Counted from the stretch's first letter, positions 32,843 through 42,318 are shown. The stretch is 58,777 nt of DNA from Flavobacterium sp. UBA6203 (GCA_002421645.1 DIST01000041.1:1-58777), one strand, 5' to 3'. Notes: generated from the sequence alone by a model not told the origin. Made by a program: numbers and translations.

Positions 32843-34597
32843 TTATTTAGATTTTAAGGATATTCTCCAATAGTTAATATTTGAAATATCATTTGAAATT
32901 ACACCAGGTTTTGAACCCAAAGCTGTAGTTTCCCACAATACATATTTTTGATTTTTATAATTATAAGCTAAACCATTATAGGACAAGTTGACACCTAAAA
33001 TGGAATGACCATAAAACTCGCTACTCATAACTGCTACATCATAGTTGTAGTGAGATAAGATTGTATAAAGTAAAAGTGTTCTAGTATCACAATCTCCTTT
33101 CAGATTGGTCATAAATTCAATTGGAGTATTAATTCCAAATCTCTGATTGCCATCACAAAAACCTTCATTATTTAGAAGGTAGTTTCTAGTGAATCGGTCG
33201 TTATATAATGACGGGTCACATCCGTCAGATAAAACTAAAGCATAACGTATATCTTGGACAAACGTTACAACCATTTCTGCAAATTGATTTTTATTTAATT
33301 GATTTGTTTTTTGAATACTATCAAACATGCGATACAAACCATTTAATCTAAACTTATCATACTCTTTTAAACTATGTATTATTTGATCATAATTTTTTTT
33401 GTTTTGGTCATTTAAACCCAAATTATTTTTAAAAAGCGAAGATTTTCTGAAGTCACTCAATTTAATTTGATAAGTTCCTTCATAAACTTTTCCATTATAA
33501 TCTTTCCATTGTCTATATCGAGTTATTAAACTGTCATTATTTTGTTGGACTACTTGTGTTGTATCAATTGGATTAAAATTTTCAGTTCCATTATCAACAA
33601 CTGGTAATGGTTCTATTACAGGAGCTATTTCCCTAGGAACATCTGTACTTGATGGTATAGGAGAAAAATTTCTACTTCCCCCGCTATTACTAAAGTTATA
33701 AATTAATGAACCTATAAATGCAATGAATAATAATGGTCCTAAAATCCTAAAAATCCATCTGAGGACTGGTTCTAAAAAGGAAATTAGAGCAATTATAATA
33801 AAGAAACCTACCAAGTATAAAAGTTCTGGAAGAAATTTTATCAATAAAAAGAGTCCAATTATTAAAAATAAAACTAATAAACATCCTTCATTAAAAGGAG
33901 AATTGGCCGGCCCTTTTTGAAATATCCATTCACCCCATTTTTTATGATTATGAATATGACAAACATATTCATATTTTATATAATTGGGTTTGAAATCTTT
34001 TTTACCAGTTTGAATCCAATTACATTTTTTAGGCGATTCTGGAATTGGCGGAGATACTGTTTCAGGTATTTCTGGCACTTCTTTTATTTCCTCTACTATT
34101 TCTCTTTCATAATCAAAAATATATCCAGTTACATACGCATTAAAAGAACCAAAAACTTCATCACCTTCTGTTTGATGTAATTTCCTAATTATTTCAAATT
34201 CATAAAGCTTTGGTTCTAATAAATTAACACCAAAACTTTTACCTTCAGATAACATCTGTACTGGTAACGTCGATGGCAATTTGTCTTTTGGAAAGACATT
34301 ACCAGTAATTTTTTCAACATTTATACCTTTAAAATCATTAGGAAATACAAATGGACTATTTTTTCTAACATCCTCTTTTGACTTACAATTGACATATGCT
34401 TCATATATTTCAAAATCAAATAAATCTTCATAACTTGAATAACTTGCTAATCTTGTTCCTCTATACTTTCCTGTTATAGTTCCTTTTAAATAGGTTTTTC
34501 TTGGAGTAAGAATCTCTTTAGTTATCTTAATATAGTCTTTGCCGTCTTCACCAACAAAAGACTCCATATTTAAAATATTTTCAATAGTATTTTCCAT
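32843..34597 (-). CDS. Membrane-anchored transglutaminase-like protein
   Basis: A 584-residue protein with an N-terminal soluble domain (1-180) of unknown fold, a Pro/Glu linker, a Cys/His-containing segment (CNWIQTGKK...CHIHNH), two to three membrane helices (about 235-305), a linker and a transglutaminase/NlpC-like domain in the last 200 residues. The catalytic triad is visible as C503 (KGDCDTRT), H531 (YGHSILG) and E556 (WETT). It probably is a cysteine protease or amidase acting near the membrane. It is 6 bp after the DUF4407-like gene. Confidence 0.75.
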   Translation of the reverse strand: MENTIENILNMESFVGEDGKDYIKITKEILTPRKTYLKGTITGKYRGTRLASYSSYEDLFDFEIYEAYVNCKSKEDVRKNSPFVFPNDFKGINVEKITGNVFPKDKLPSTLPVQMLSEGKSFGVNLLEPKLYEFEIIRKLHQTEGDEVFGSFNAYVTGYIFDYEREIVEEIKEVPEIPETVSPPIPESPKKCNWIQTGKKDFKPNYIKYEYVCHIHNHKKWGEWIFQKGPANSPFNEGCLLVLFLIIGLFLLIKFLPELLYLVGFFIIIALISFLEPVLRWIFRILGPLLFIAFIGSLIYNFSNSGGSRNFSPIPSSTDVPREIAPVIEPLPVVDNGTENFNPIDTTQVVQQNNDSLITRYRQWKDYNGKVYEGTYQIKLSDFRKSSLFKNNLGLNDQNKKNYDQIIHSLKEYDKFRLNGLYRMFDSIQKTNQLNKNQFAEMVVTFVQDIRYALVLSDGCDPSLYNDRFTRNYLLNNEGFCDGNQRFGINTPIEFMTNLKGDCDTRTLLLYTILSHYNYDVAVMSSEFYGHSILGVNLSYNGLAYNYKNQKYVLWETTALGSKPGVISNDISNINYWRISLKSK

Positions 34598-34603
34598 TGT
34601 TGG

Positions 34604-36112
34604 TTACTCTTCTAAATTGTAAATAAAATCTAAAAACTCTTTTTCGTTATTTTTAATAACATTAACAGTAGGTCTAATAGTTCTAAATGGAGAATCCAAC
34701 CAGTATTCAAATTTTTCTACGGGTGTTGAAGAGTATTCTTTATTAATATCTTTTACTAATATTTTGTATCGCTGTGGATTATTATCTTTTAATTTCTCCA
34801 ACAAGGGTAATATACGTTTTAACGATTTTATATTATACTGTTTAATTCTTTCTGAAAGAATACTCGAAAACTTTTGTTTCATTATTTCATATTCTTCCAA
34901 AATAATTTTATGCTCAATTAACATTCTATGGAAATAATAATCAGAGGTATTATAATCTTGAATATTACTTTTTAAAATAGTACTTGATAACCAATTGAAA
35001 TTAGTGGTTTGAATAAGTTGTTCTCTTAATTTAATAAAATCCGAATTATTCCTTTCAATATTAAAAAACCTCGCACATAAATCTCTTACTTTGTATTTTG
35101 TATAGATTGGAATTAAAAAAATAGAACAAACTAGAATTGTTAAAATCCAAGACAAAGGATTCTTAAGTAATAATAATTGAATTGTTTTTACATAAAAATT
35201 ACTTTTATCAAGGATGAAATTTAAATTTTGATAATTTTCGTTTTTCTCAATAAGGATTTTATTAAAATTAGATACAAAAACATTAAAAGTTTGATAATTA
35301 ATATTTGAACTGTTATTTGAAGAAATAGTATGAATAAATTCATTGTCTGAAACAAGTTCACTATTTAGTTTAGTTTCAATTTGATTAATTAATATTTCTT
35401 TCTCTTGCTGCTCTTTAATACTTAAAAATAATTTTTCATCTAAATGATTAATTCTTTTAATTTTAGATAATGATTCTTTCAAAAATAAGCTATCATTTAT
35501 AACTTTAGATTCGATAATAGCTATTTTACTTTTTAAATCAAGTTCTTCACTTGGATTTGAAAAAAACAATACTTTACTTTTAAATTCATTTAATGCTTGT
35601 AATTCATTTTTTATCAATCCTTTGTTAGTGAGTGAAAACATTTTTACTCTTTCAATCACTTTGTGCTTAGCAATATCGTCTTGCACACTTTTAGATAACA
35701 AAAAAACATTCAGAGGTTGGGCAATAATTATTGCTAATAACATCATAAACCCAACACGTAATAACATTGAAAGATTAAAAAAATTAAAAGAAATAGTTTT
35801 TGATTTCTTATTTTTTGTACTTAAAGGAATGATTGGAGGAGATATAGTATGTAATAACAATAAATATAGATTTACTACAATAAATCCCCAAATGATTCCA
35901 ACTGGTAAACTTATCCAGAAAGCGCCATTAAACAAGGAATAAACAAAAAATGATGCACTAAAAAAACAACCAATAAAAATTAGTAACACAAAAAAGCCAA
36001 GCAACGCAAATCTGTCTCGAATACGTTGATTACACTTTTCAAGTATTAGCATATCTTCACCTGAACAAGTTAGTAGAAATCTAAAAATATTTTTATGAAT
36101 TCTTTTCTCCAT
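34604..36112 (-). CDS. DUF4407-like membrane coiled-coil protein, divergent
   Basis: A 502-residue protein with LLTCSGEDMLILEKCNQRIRD at its start, matching the CSG-ED-xL motif of the DUF4407 family, membrane helices near 35-60, 68-88 and 115-138, a helical/coiled-coil central region (about 145-310), a further helix near 318-340 and a long cytoplasmic C-terminus. It is a divergent paralog of the next-upstream gene, with which it overlaps by 20 bp. Confidence 0.7.
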   Translation of the reverse strand: MEKRIHKNIFRFLLTCSGEDMLILEKCNQRIRDRFALLGFFVLLIFIGCFFSASFFVYSLFNGAFWISLPVGIIWGFIVVNLYLLLLHTISPPIIPLSTKNKKSKTISFNFFNLSMLLRVGFMMLLAIIIAQPLNVFLLSKSVQDDIAKHKVIERVKMFSLTNKGLIKNELQALNEFKSKVLFFSNPSEELDLKSKIAIIESKVINDSLFLKESLSKIKRINHLDEKLFLSIKEQQEKEILINQIETKLNSELVSDNEFIHTISSNNSSNINYQTFNVFVSNFNKILIEKNENYQNLNFILDKSNFYVKTIQLLLLKNPLSWILTILVCSIFLIPIYTKYKVRDLCARFFNIERNNSDFIKLREQLIQTTNFNWLSSTILKSNIQDYNTSDYYFHRMLIEHKIILEEYEIMKQKFSSILSERIKQYNIKSLKRILPLLEKLKDNNPQRYKILVKDINKEYSSTPVEKFEYWLDSPFRTIRPTVNVIKNNEKEFLDFIYNLEE

Positions 36113-37364
36113 TATTAATTGTTGAAATATAAGTATCTAAATTTTCATCAATTTTTTTCATTTCTCTTTCCTTGTATTTTTGAACAGCATAATCCGTTAA
36201 TTCTTTTTGAATTTCCGATACCTTTATTTTTTCGTATATTAATTTTTCGGCTTCATGGTTTATTACAAGGTGTCTTTCTACACCTTCTTTGTCTTTATAT
36301 TTGTCATATTGAACTTCAATACCATAATCCGCCTTTATTAACTCATCTCTGTTTTCTGCTAAATAATCATAAGTAGTTTTAGTCAACATTAATTTAAAAA
36401 ATATAGGAGTTAACTCTATTGCCATAAATAGTAATGTTATGAAAATAGTTATTGTCCAACCTGCGATTTCATGAGCTTTTTTAATTCTAATCAATAAGCC
36501 ATCTAATGAAGCTCCTTTTTTTTCAGCAATTTCAATATCGTAAGCTTTTTCTTTTTCATATTTATTTATTTCAATAATTGAATTTTTATATTCTGAAGTA
36601 TTTTCTAATTGCTTAATTTTAGCCTCTGAAATTTCTGCTTGTCTTTCTAATTCTTTTGCTCGTGGTCCATAATTAGCTCCGTTCCCATTAGCTCCTGTGA
36701 TTTCTTTTGAAATTTCATATCTTAAATCACTTGCCTTTTTCTTTTCCAAATCTAGCTCAGCTTGAATTTTACCTAATTTAGATTTTACTTCTTTTACTTT
36801 AATTTCATAATTCTTATTTGCTTGAGCAATAAGAGAATTTTTCTCTAGTTCTTGCTCTTTCTGAACAGCTAAATTTATTTCGGTCTGAAACATTCTTATT
36901 TCAATGGGCTTTGAGATTGTAATAGCTATAATCATACCCATCAAAATTCTAGGTATAGCTGTTTTAAATTCCAACCATGTAATTTCCTCTGTTCCATCAC
37001 CTTTTCCTGTACTAGTAACAATAAATCGGTCAATATTAAAAATTATCAATCCCCAAATAATACCGAAAACAATTGACAAAATTAATGTAGTCAAATCAGT
37101 AGGAACTTCATTTAAGTTTTTTACAATAGTATTTGTTTTATTAATAACATCGCTGGCTTTGGGTGAAAATATTGTATAAAAAGCATATCCACCTGCTAAA
37201 CCCGCCATAGCTCCTGTAGCAAATACAATCCCACCTAAGCACATATATTTAATTTGATCTGAATAGGTTGCTCGTTCTAAAAGGTATTTATCGCCTCCTG
37301 CACATTTCCATAGAAATTGCATTACTTTTCCAGCTTTGGGTAATTGGTAATAGTCGCGTGTCAT
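36093..37364 (-). CDS. DUF4407 membrane protein with coiled coil
   Basis: A 423-residue protein. The N-terminal WKCAGGDKYLLERATYSDQIKY is the DUF4407 start. Helices are at 41-66, 91-111, 138-152 and 303-326; residues about 160-280 form a long charged coiled coil (QKEQELEKN, ELDLEKKKASDLRYEIS), probably outside the membrane plane. The family is of unknown function, often in defence or mobile contexts. It overlaps its downstream paralog and, by 4 bp (ATGA), the gene upstream. Confidence 0.85.
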   Translation of the reverse strand: MTRDYYQLPKAGKVMQFLWKCAGGDKYLLERATYSDQIKYMCLGGIVFATGAMAGLAGGYAFYTIFSPKASDVINKTNTIVKNLNEVPTDLTTLILSIVFGIIWGLIIFNIDRFIVTSTGKGDGTEEITWLEFKTAIPRILMGMIIAITISKPIEIRMFQTEINLAVQKEQELEKNSLIAQANKNYEIKVKEVKSKLGKIQAELDLEKKKASDLRYEISKEITGANGNGANYGPRAKELERQAEISEAKIKQLENTSEYKNSIIEINKYEKEKAYDIEIAEKKGASLDGLLIRIKKAHEIAGWTITIFITLLFMAIELTPIFFKLMLTKTTYDYLAENRDELIKADYGIEVQYDKYKDKEGVERHLVINHEAEKLIYEKIKVSEIQKELTDYAVQKYKEREMKKIDENLDTYISTINNGEKNS

Positions 37365-37885
37365 AAAAAATCGTTTTGAGTGAATGAATTTGTTTTTATC
37401 AGTATTTTATTATTCGCCATATAAACTTTTGAACTTTCAATAGCGACATTCTTAGTTTTTATATCAATTTGATTAGCAACTAATTTGGGTATTGCAATTG
37501 TTGTTAATGAAACACTTAAATTTGAAAACTTCGTTTTAAAAGGGTCACTATTTAAAGATTTATCAGGTTGAACTTCAATCAAATAATGCTTTTTTTCAAA
37601 CCATCCATAAACAATAAAAGGTATTGCAGTATTAATATTTTTTATATTAAAAATCTTAATATGATTATCTAAAGTAAGCTTGTTATTAACCTTGTAGTAG
37701 ATGGCATTTTTGAACCGATATTTGATTATTAAAAAACTATCCTCAAATAAAAATTCATTACCGCTATCAAAATGAAGTTCAACAAGACGTCTGTCTTTTC
37801 TAAATAAAACTAACAGAAAACGTAACACTATTTTAAAATAGAGCTTAACTGAAATTATGAAAACTGAAATTAAGTTACTAAACAT
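37361..37885 (-). CDS. Hypothetical membrane-anchored protein
   Basis: A 174-residue protein with a hydrophobic N-terminus (residues 4-28, FIISVKLYFKIVLRFLLVLF) and a beta-rich remainder (IIKYRFKNAIYYKV, FIVYGWFEKKHYLIEV). No family is recognised. Its stop overlaps the DUF4407 start codon, so they are translationally coupled. Confidence 0.6.
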   Translation of the reverse strand: MFSNLISVFIISVKLYFKIVLRFLLVLFRKDRRLVELHFDSGNEFLFEDSFLIIKYRFKNAIYYKVNNKLTLDNHIKIFNIKNINTAIPFIVYGWFEKKHYLIEVQPDKSLNSDPFKTKFSNLSVSLTTIAIPKLVANQIDIKTKNVAIESSKVYMANNKILIKTNSFTQNDFL

Positions 37886-37915
37886 AAAATAAAGATTATC
37901 ATGTAAAATTTAGTT

Positions 37916-38458
37916 TTACCTCCAAGTACTTGTTATATAAAACTGCCAAGAGTAACCCTGACTACTTTTCAACCTTTCTGTTCCTATATAAGGAATGACT
38001 CCGGGTGCTGAAGCCCTAAAATCATATTCTCCAGGTGTAAATTTTATATTTTTAGTTTCGTAGGGTGTAAATCGATAAACTTCAGTATTCATTTTAAGAG
38101 TAAGTGTTTTACTCGTATTATTGAATATTTTAACTTCTGAATCATAATCCGATGATTTCCCATTAGGAGTAAATACACTTTGGTTACTCTTACTAACCAA
38201 TTTTCCGATTTTTAAATAAGATTTATGCACATATCCTTCTCGATCTGTGGCAATGTCAATTATATTGTAAAAGTCATTTTCAGAATCTAGAGAAATTATA
38301 AATACCTGAGAATTTGGTTTTAGCGAACTAATTATATTATATTCACTACCTGGTCCTTCCCTAAAATTAACTTGCTTAGTGATGGTACCTAGATAAGATT
38401 GGCTATAAATCCCATTGGATATAAGAATAAAAAAGAATGTGAGTAGTATTTTTTTCAT
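37916..38458 (-). CDS. Secreted SH3-domain protein
   Basis: A 180-residue protein with a signal peptide (MKKILLTFFFILISNGIYSQ), a bacterial SH3 domain (residues 24-85, VNFREGPGSEYNIISSL and GYVHKSYL) and a C-terminal beta domain ending QFYITSTWR. SH3b domains often bind peptidoglycan, placing it in the periplasm. It is 30 bp from the unknown membrane gene and 1 bp after the HTH gene. Confidence 0.8.
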   Translation of the reverse strand: MKKILLTFFFILISNGIYSQSYLGTITKQVNFREGPGSEYNIISSLKPNSQVFIISLDSENDFYNIIDIATDREGYVHKSYLKIGKLVSKSNQSVFTPNGKSSDYDSEVKIFNNTSKTLTLKMNTEVYRFTPYETKNIKFTPGEYDFRASAPGVIPYIGTERLKSSQGYSWQFYITSTWR

Positions 38459-38459
38459 A

Positions 38460-38741
38460 TTATAAATTATTATTATTCCTAAACCTCAACCCACACTCCC
38501 CATCATAACAATAACTCTTCTTAGAATTATTATACACAATTGGAGCATGAAGTTCTGTCTTCATATATTCTAAATAATTATAAATCGTTCGTTCCGATAC
38601 ACTAATTTTTTCCGCAAAGTCTTTCGGACTTCCCGTTAACTCAAACTTTATTAGTTCGTGTATCTTTATGATAATACGTATATCCAAACGTTTACAATTA
38701 TAATTCTTAATACTGCAACCAGAATGCAGTAGGTTATTCAT
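38460..38741 (-). CDS. HTH regulator at the head of the ten-gene run
   Basis: A 93-residue DeoR/HTH_11-like protein: IIKIHELIKFELTGSPKDFAEKISVSERTIYNYLEYM is a helix-turn-helix, shown here by TGSPKDFAEKISVSERTIYN. Five cysteines are present, some near the N-terminus (HSGCSIKNYNCK). It is 1 bp from the SH3 gene and probably autoregulates the run. A palindrome lies 53 bp upstream. Confidence 0.75.
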   Translation of the reverse strand: MNNLLHSGCSIKNYNCKRLDIRIIIKIHELIKFELTGSPKDFAEKISVSERTIYNYLEYMKTELHAPIVYNNSKKSYCYDGECGLRFRNNNNL

Positions 38742-38787
38742 TTTAACAAATGCTCGTCAAACTTATAAAGTCCATTCATCAATTCCT

Positions 38788-38805
38788 TACGGAAATCCGT
38801 ACGAG
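38788..38805. promoter_or_regulatory. Palindromic motif upstream of the HTH gene
   Basis: TACGGA-AA-TCCGTA is palindromic and the sequence continues into GGAAATCCGTACGAG, which recurs exactly at 55992-56006 upstream of hsdM. It may be an operator; flanking ATGCTCGT and ACGAGCAT words form a wider dyad. Confidence 0.45.
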
Positions 38806-38875
38806 CATAAAAAAAATCAAAAAAAGGGAATGCTTAAAATAAACATCCCCGAATTCTTTTTAAAACTTACTAAAT

Positions 38876-39079
38876 CTAAGGTTTTATAGGATTATTCCCT
38901 CCTTGACCTCCTGTATCACCAATACCTATACTATCTAATTCCTTTTGAATTATTGATGTATCAAATGTGTAATGCTCTGAATTTATGGTAGGTGCAATCA
39001 ATTCTTCTTTATCATCTGCCGAACAAGAAACAGAAATCCCCCCTAATACTATAATAGCAATAACTAAATATTTTTTCAT
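38876..39079 (-). CDS. Small lipoprotein
   Basis: A 67-residue product with a lipoprotein signal (MKKYLVIAIIVLGGISVSC) and a Gly-rich end (GDTGGQGGNNPIKP). The longer frame lacks a signal, so the Met at 39079 is chosen. No family is recognised. Confidence 0.6.
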   Translation of the reverse strand: MKKYLVIAIIVLGGISVSCSADDKEELIAPTINSEHYTFDTSIIQKELDSIGIGDTGGQGGNNPIKP

Positions 39080-39399
39080 TGTAATAATTTTAAAATTGGA
39101 CATGATTTTGACTGTCGGGAAAACCCGATTACAACTTTTCAACTTGAGTCGAAATGCTCCATAGAGCTCTAAATAATGGGAAGTAATAGCGTGCTTCTAC
39201 AGAACTTTCATTTTATACTTCCCGAATAAAATTCGGTTCTGTAAAGCAGCACTATTTTAAAATCAGTTTTGTACATTTGTTTCAATAGCTAGTTAAAACA
39301 AGAACTAATTCTGAAGCAAAGGAATTACGTTTTTAAGTGAGTATTTATAAGGAATTCCTGAAATTCCAGCAATTCCTTAAGATTCCTAATTGTTCCGTT
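39080..39399. other. Intergenic region with imperfect hairpin and candidate promoter
   Basis: GTGCTTCTACAGAAC near 39192 pairs imperfectly with GTTCTGTAAAGCAGCAC near 39236. TACATTTG at 39272-39279 matches the -7 consensus for the plus-strand gene at 39400. No ORF is seen. Confidence 0.45.
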
Positions 39400-40254
39400 A
39401 TGACAACAAAAACAGAAAGTATTGAAGCCTACAAAAAGGCCATTTTAGCCCAATATGAAATTGAAAAAGAAGGAAAATATTCAAGCTTTTTGATAGCTCC
39501 TTCAAGAGCTAAATTGCGCCAACTATGTGAGGAACGATTGAAAGAATCAAATCATAAAGAAGATAAAATAAGTTTTCATTTGGTTTTCGGTTTTGAATAT
39601 GAAGCTGGTAATAGAAATAAGCTGCAAGCACAAACCGATAAATTCAGACCCATTGAAACTTTTTTTAAAGGAGAAACTGACTTAACAGAAATTGAAACCA
39701 TAAACATAGCAGCTCTACTTGTAGATTATAAGCCAAGACCTTTTAGAGTATTTATCTCAAAATCTCATAAAATAGAACCTATTAAAGAAGAAACAAAATT
39801 CGACGAAGGTTTAAATGTAAAACCTGATAACGAGATACATCCTCCAATATCCGAAGCAAAAAAGAATTGGAAAAAGAAAGCAGGTATCGGAATATTGGCA
39901 TTAGCAGGTATTTTTTCTGTGGGTTATACCGCTAAAGATTTAATTTTAGATGATCAACAATGCATGCAATGGCAAAACGACCATTATGAATATATTGATT
40001 GTAACGCAACTGAAGCTAATTTTGAAAGCCCAATTGAACCCATAAATGAACAAAAAGCCCAATTAAGAAAAATAGAAGTAAATGAAAATTCTACTTTTTT
40101 TGTGAACGATAAACCTGTAGTTTGGTATGGTAAAGTAAATGGTGAACCTGAATTTTTCAACACACATGGCTTTCACCCTGTAACAGGAAAACCATTAAAA
40201 CCAATTACGAAGTATATGATTGATAAATGGGTGAAAAAGAAATCATCAGAGTAA
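39400..40254 (+). CDS. Conserved hypothetical membrane protein
   Basis: A 284-residue protein: an N-terminal domain of about 140 residues (EAYKKAILAQYEIEKEGKYS, FLIAPSRAKLRQLCEE), a Lys-rich linker, one membrane helix (IGILALAGIFSVGYTA), and an extracellular end with QCMQWQNDHYEYIDC and FHPVTGKPLKPITKYMIDKW. I recognise the last motif from Bacteroidota hypothetical proteins. The ATG at 39400 is preferred to an upstream GTG. It looks like an anti-sigma-like or regulator topology; function is unknown. Confidence 0.7.
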   Translation: MTTKTESIEAYKKAILAQYEIEKEGKYSSFLIAPSRAKLRQLCEERLKESNHKEDKISFHLVFGFEYEAGNRNKLQAQTDKFRPIETFFKGETDLTEIETINIAALLVDYKPRPFRVFISKSHKIEPIKEETKFDEGLNVKPDNEIHPPISEAKKNWKKKAGIGILALAGIFSVGYTAKDLILDDQQCMQWQNDHYEYIDCNATEANFESPIEPINEQKAQLRKIEVNENSTFFVNDKPVVWYGKVNGEPEFFNTHGFHPVTGKPLKPITKYMIDKWVKKKSSE

Positions 40255-40263
40255 ATTTTGAGC

Positions 40264-40289
40264 ATAAAAAAAGAGGCCTGAGCCTCTTT
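40264..40289. terminator. Terminator between convergent genes
   Basis: AAAGAGGC and GCCTCTTT arms with a 4-base loop. On the minus strand the stem runs into seven T's. Confidence 0.75.
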
Positions 40290-40291
40290 CC

Positions 40292-40456
40292 TTATTTCAC
40301 AATCGCTTGCAAATAAAATTTGTCATTACTTCCAACGCCTTTATTGATGGTTACAAAAACGCCCCCTTGCAACTGCCAATTCATTTTCAAAAACGCATTA
40401 ATTTGTTCTTCCAAATCTAATGTTGAAGTTCCTACGATTACTCTATATGCTTTCAT
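40292..40456 (-). CDS. DUF1737-like small protein
   Basis: A 54-residue product (KAYRVIVGTSTLDLEEQIN, then FLKMNWQLQGGVFV and KFYLQAIVK) that matches the DUF1737 pattern: YRVIV, a helix, GWxLQGG and YxQAxVK. Function is unknown. It is 6 bp from the start of the upstream codirectional gene's stop. Confidence 0.75.
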   Translation of the reverse strand: MKAYRVIVGTSTLDLEEQINAFLKMNWQLQGGVFVTINKGVGSNDKFYLQAIVK

Positions 40457-40462
40457 AATTAA

Positions 40463-41113
40463 TTAATTGATTGGTTTTAAATTTTTTAAATAGTCATAAA
40501 ATTCCATAGACCAAACGATTTTATACTCGTATACTATGGGATTAAAAACTTTGTAAGCAATTAAATGGCTCTCTTTAAAATATAGATTCTCTAATAAAAG
40601 TACCTTTTCCTTAACGTTTTTAAATTCAGGATGCTGATACGGAAACATTAAGCCGACATCATCCGGGCGAATAAAAAAATTGGAATTCTTAAAACCCAAC
40701 ACATTTCTAAAAAACGGATGTGCAAATTTCTCATGTAATCGTATCGAATTTTTCCAATGAAACGGCAAAGGTTCTTTATTCAAAATTTTCTTCATAAAAG
40801 GAATCGTTTTATGACTTTCTAAAAGAGGAAACTCATAAACGTCAACCAACTGCAACTCTCTTTCAATATAATGCAATTGCAATTCATTATCGAAATCTTG
40901 ATTAAAATTGAATCCCAGAATAATATCTTCATTGATATAAAGCTTAGACAAAACATCACCCGATAAATTTTCTGGATTCACCACCCATCGTTTTCTTTTT
41001 TTACTATTCGCTTCTTTGTCAGAGGCATAAAATGGAAATTGAGAAACTAAATTTACAATTTCTTTATTGCTTTTGCCTGATACATCAAAAGCTTTAATAT
41101 TAAGTTTGTTCAT
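40463..41113 (-). CDS. Hypothetical soluble protein
   Basis: A 216-residue protein without signal or membrane segments (NKLNIKAFDVSGKSNKEIV, WVVNPENLSGDVLSKLYINE, PFHWKNSIRLHEKFAHPFF). No family is recognised. It is codirectional with the DUF1737-like gene, 6 bp away. Confidence 0.6.
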   Translation of the reverse strand: MNKLNIKAFDVSGKSNKEIVNLVSQFPFYASDKEANSKKRKRWVVNPENLSGDVLSKLYINEDIILGFNFNQDFDNELQLHYIERELQLVDVYEFPLLESHKTIPFMKKILNKEPLPFHWKNSIRLHEKFAHPFFRNVLGFKNSNFFIRPDDVGLMFPYQHPEFKNVKEKVLLLENLYFKESHLIAYKVFNPIVYEYKIVWSMEFYDYLKNLKPIN

Positions 41114-41166
41114 AACTTTGTTTTTAAAACCTCAACAGCAAAAAACTATTGAGGTTAATGAATCAA

Positions 41167-41313
41167 CTATTTTTTTGGTGTATTACCTCTACCTTTACCC
41201 GATGGATTATCTGTCTTACTAGGATAATTAGGATTAGGTTTAGAACTTGGAGCACCACTTGGCTTAACACCAGTTCCTTTAGTTGTTCCTGAATTTGAAT
41301 TGAATTTACTCAT
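41167..41313 (-). CDS. Small low-complexity protein
   Basis: A 48-residue product (MSKFNSNSGTTKGTGVKPSG, ending NPSGKGRGNTPKK) rich in Ser, Gly, Pro, Lys and Asn, without hydrophobic segments. I recognise similar short proteins in Flavobacterium. It is 54 bp upstream of the previous gene on the same strand. Confidence 0.55.
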   Translation of the reverse strand: MSKFNSNSGTTKGTGVKPSGAPSSKPNPNYPSKTDNPSGKGRGNTPKK

Positions 41314-41398
41314 GATTTTTTTGAATTTAATTAGTTTTCCTACTCGTTAGCTTTTCGGTATCCGCTGTAATTACAAACCAAAAGTCACAAGAAAAAAA

Positions 41399-41427
41399 AA
41401 GCTGATATAATATAGAATCATATCAGC
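41399..41427 (-). terminator. Terminator of the LytTR regulator
   Basis: GCTGATAT (41401-41408) and ATATCAGC (41420-41427) form an 8-bp stem; on the minus strand it is followed by a run of T's. Confidence 0.75.
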
Positions 41428-41470
41428 TAATCGTTAAGAACAAAAGCGGTATTTTGAGCAATGAGAGCGG

Positions 41471-42217
41471 TTATTTTTTCAACGATTTTAATACCGACTG
41501 GTAATTTTCCGATACAGGCAATTTTTTAGTTTCTAATTTTCCCGAAACAGAAAATACTTCAACCTCTACATGCTCCTCTTTTTTATTGTAGTGTTTAATA
41601 TGATTCACATTCACTCGAAACGATTTGTGAATAGTAACAAAATGCGATTTCAACAAACCTTTTTCTTCCATTTTAGAAAAAGAAAAATCTATTAAACTTT
41701 CGGCTTTTCTATTGGTAAAATAAATTTGCTTATTATTCGATTCGGAACCACTAGCTTTATCAGCTGCTAAATACACAATAGAATCAACTGCAATTTTAGT
41801 ACGCTTCTGTTTCCCTAAATCAAGCGTTACATGATTTTGATTACTAAAGAATTTAACCTCCTGTAAAAAACGAGTAAACGTCTTCTGAAACTCTTGTTCT
41901 GTAAAAGGTTTGGTAATATGATCTACACATAACGATGCATCACGCTTTAAACGCTCCATTTCTTTTACATATTCAGGCGTATTACTACTAGCAAACAGTA
42001 CAGGCAATTTCAATTCAAAAGCCACTTCCATCCCCGTCATATAAGAATCACCTAAATTCAAATCTAAAATCAAAAGCTCCGGCTTAGATAACTTAACCTC
42101 CTGTAAAAAAGTCTTTGCCGTTAAAGAGGCTGTAACAATTTCAACAGGTAAAGCATTTAAAAATCTTTGATTTCTTTCCAATTGTTCTGAATTATCATCT
42201 AAAAGAGCAATTTTCAT
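41471..42217 (-). CDS. LytTR-type response regulator
   Basis: A 248-residue regulator: a receiver domain with phosphoacceptor D52 (LILDLNLGD) and the conserved Lys in HITKPFTEQ, and a C-terminal LytTR DNA-binding domain (HFVTIHKSFRVNVNHIKHY). The N-terminal motif is IALLDDNSEQ. No sensor kinase gene is adjacent, so it is an orphan here. Confidence 0.92.
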   Translation of the reverse strand: MKIALLDDNSEQLERNQRFLNALPVEIVTASLTAKTFLQEVKLSKPELLILDLNLGDSYMTGMEVAFELKLPVLFASSNTPEYVKEMERLKRDASLCVDHITKPFTEQEFQKTFTRFLQEVKFFSNQNHVTLDLGKQKRTKIAVDSIVYLAADKASGSESNNKQIYFTNRKAESLIDFSFSKMEEKGLLKSHFVTIHKSFRVNVNHIKHYNKKEEHVEVEVFSVSGKLETKKLPVSENYQSVLKSLKK

Positions 42218-42318
42218 TCTATTTTCTATATTAGTTTATAAATAAATTTATTCCCAACAGGAATAGCTTACAACATAACAACACCATTACAAAGTAAAAG
42301 CCTATCACTACTACACAG

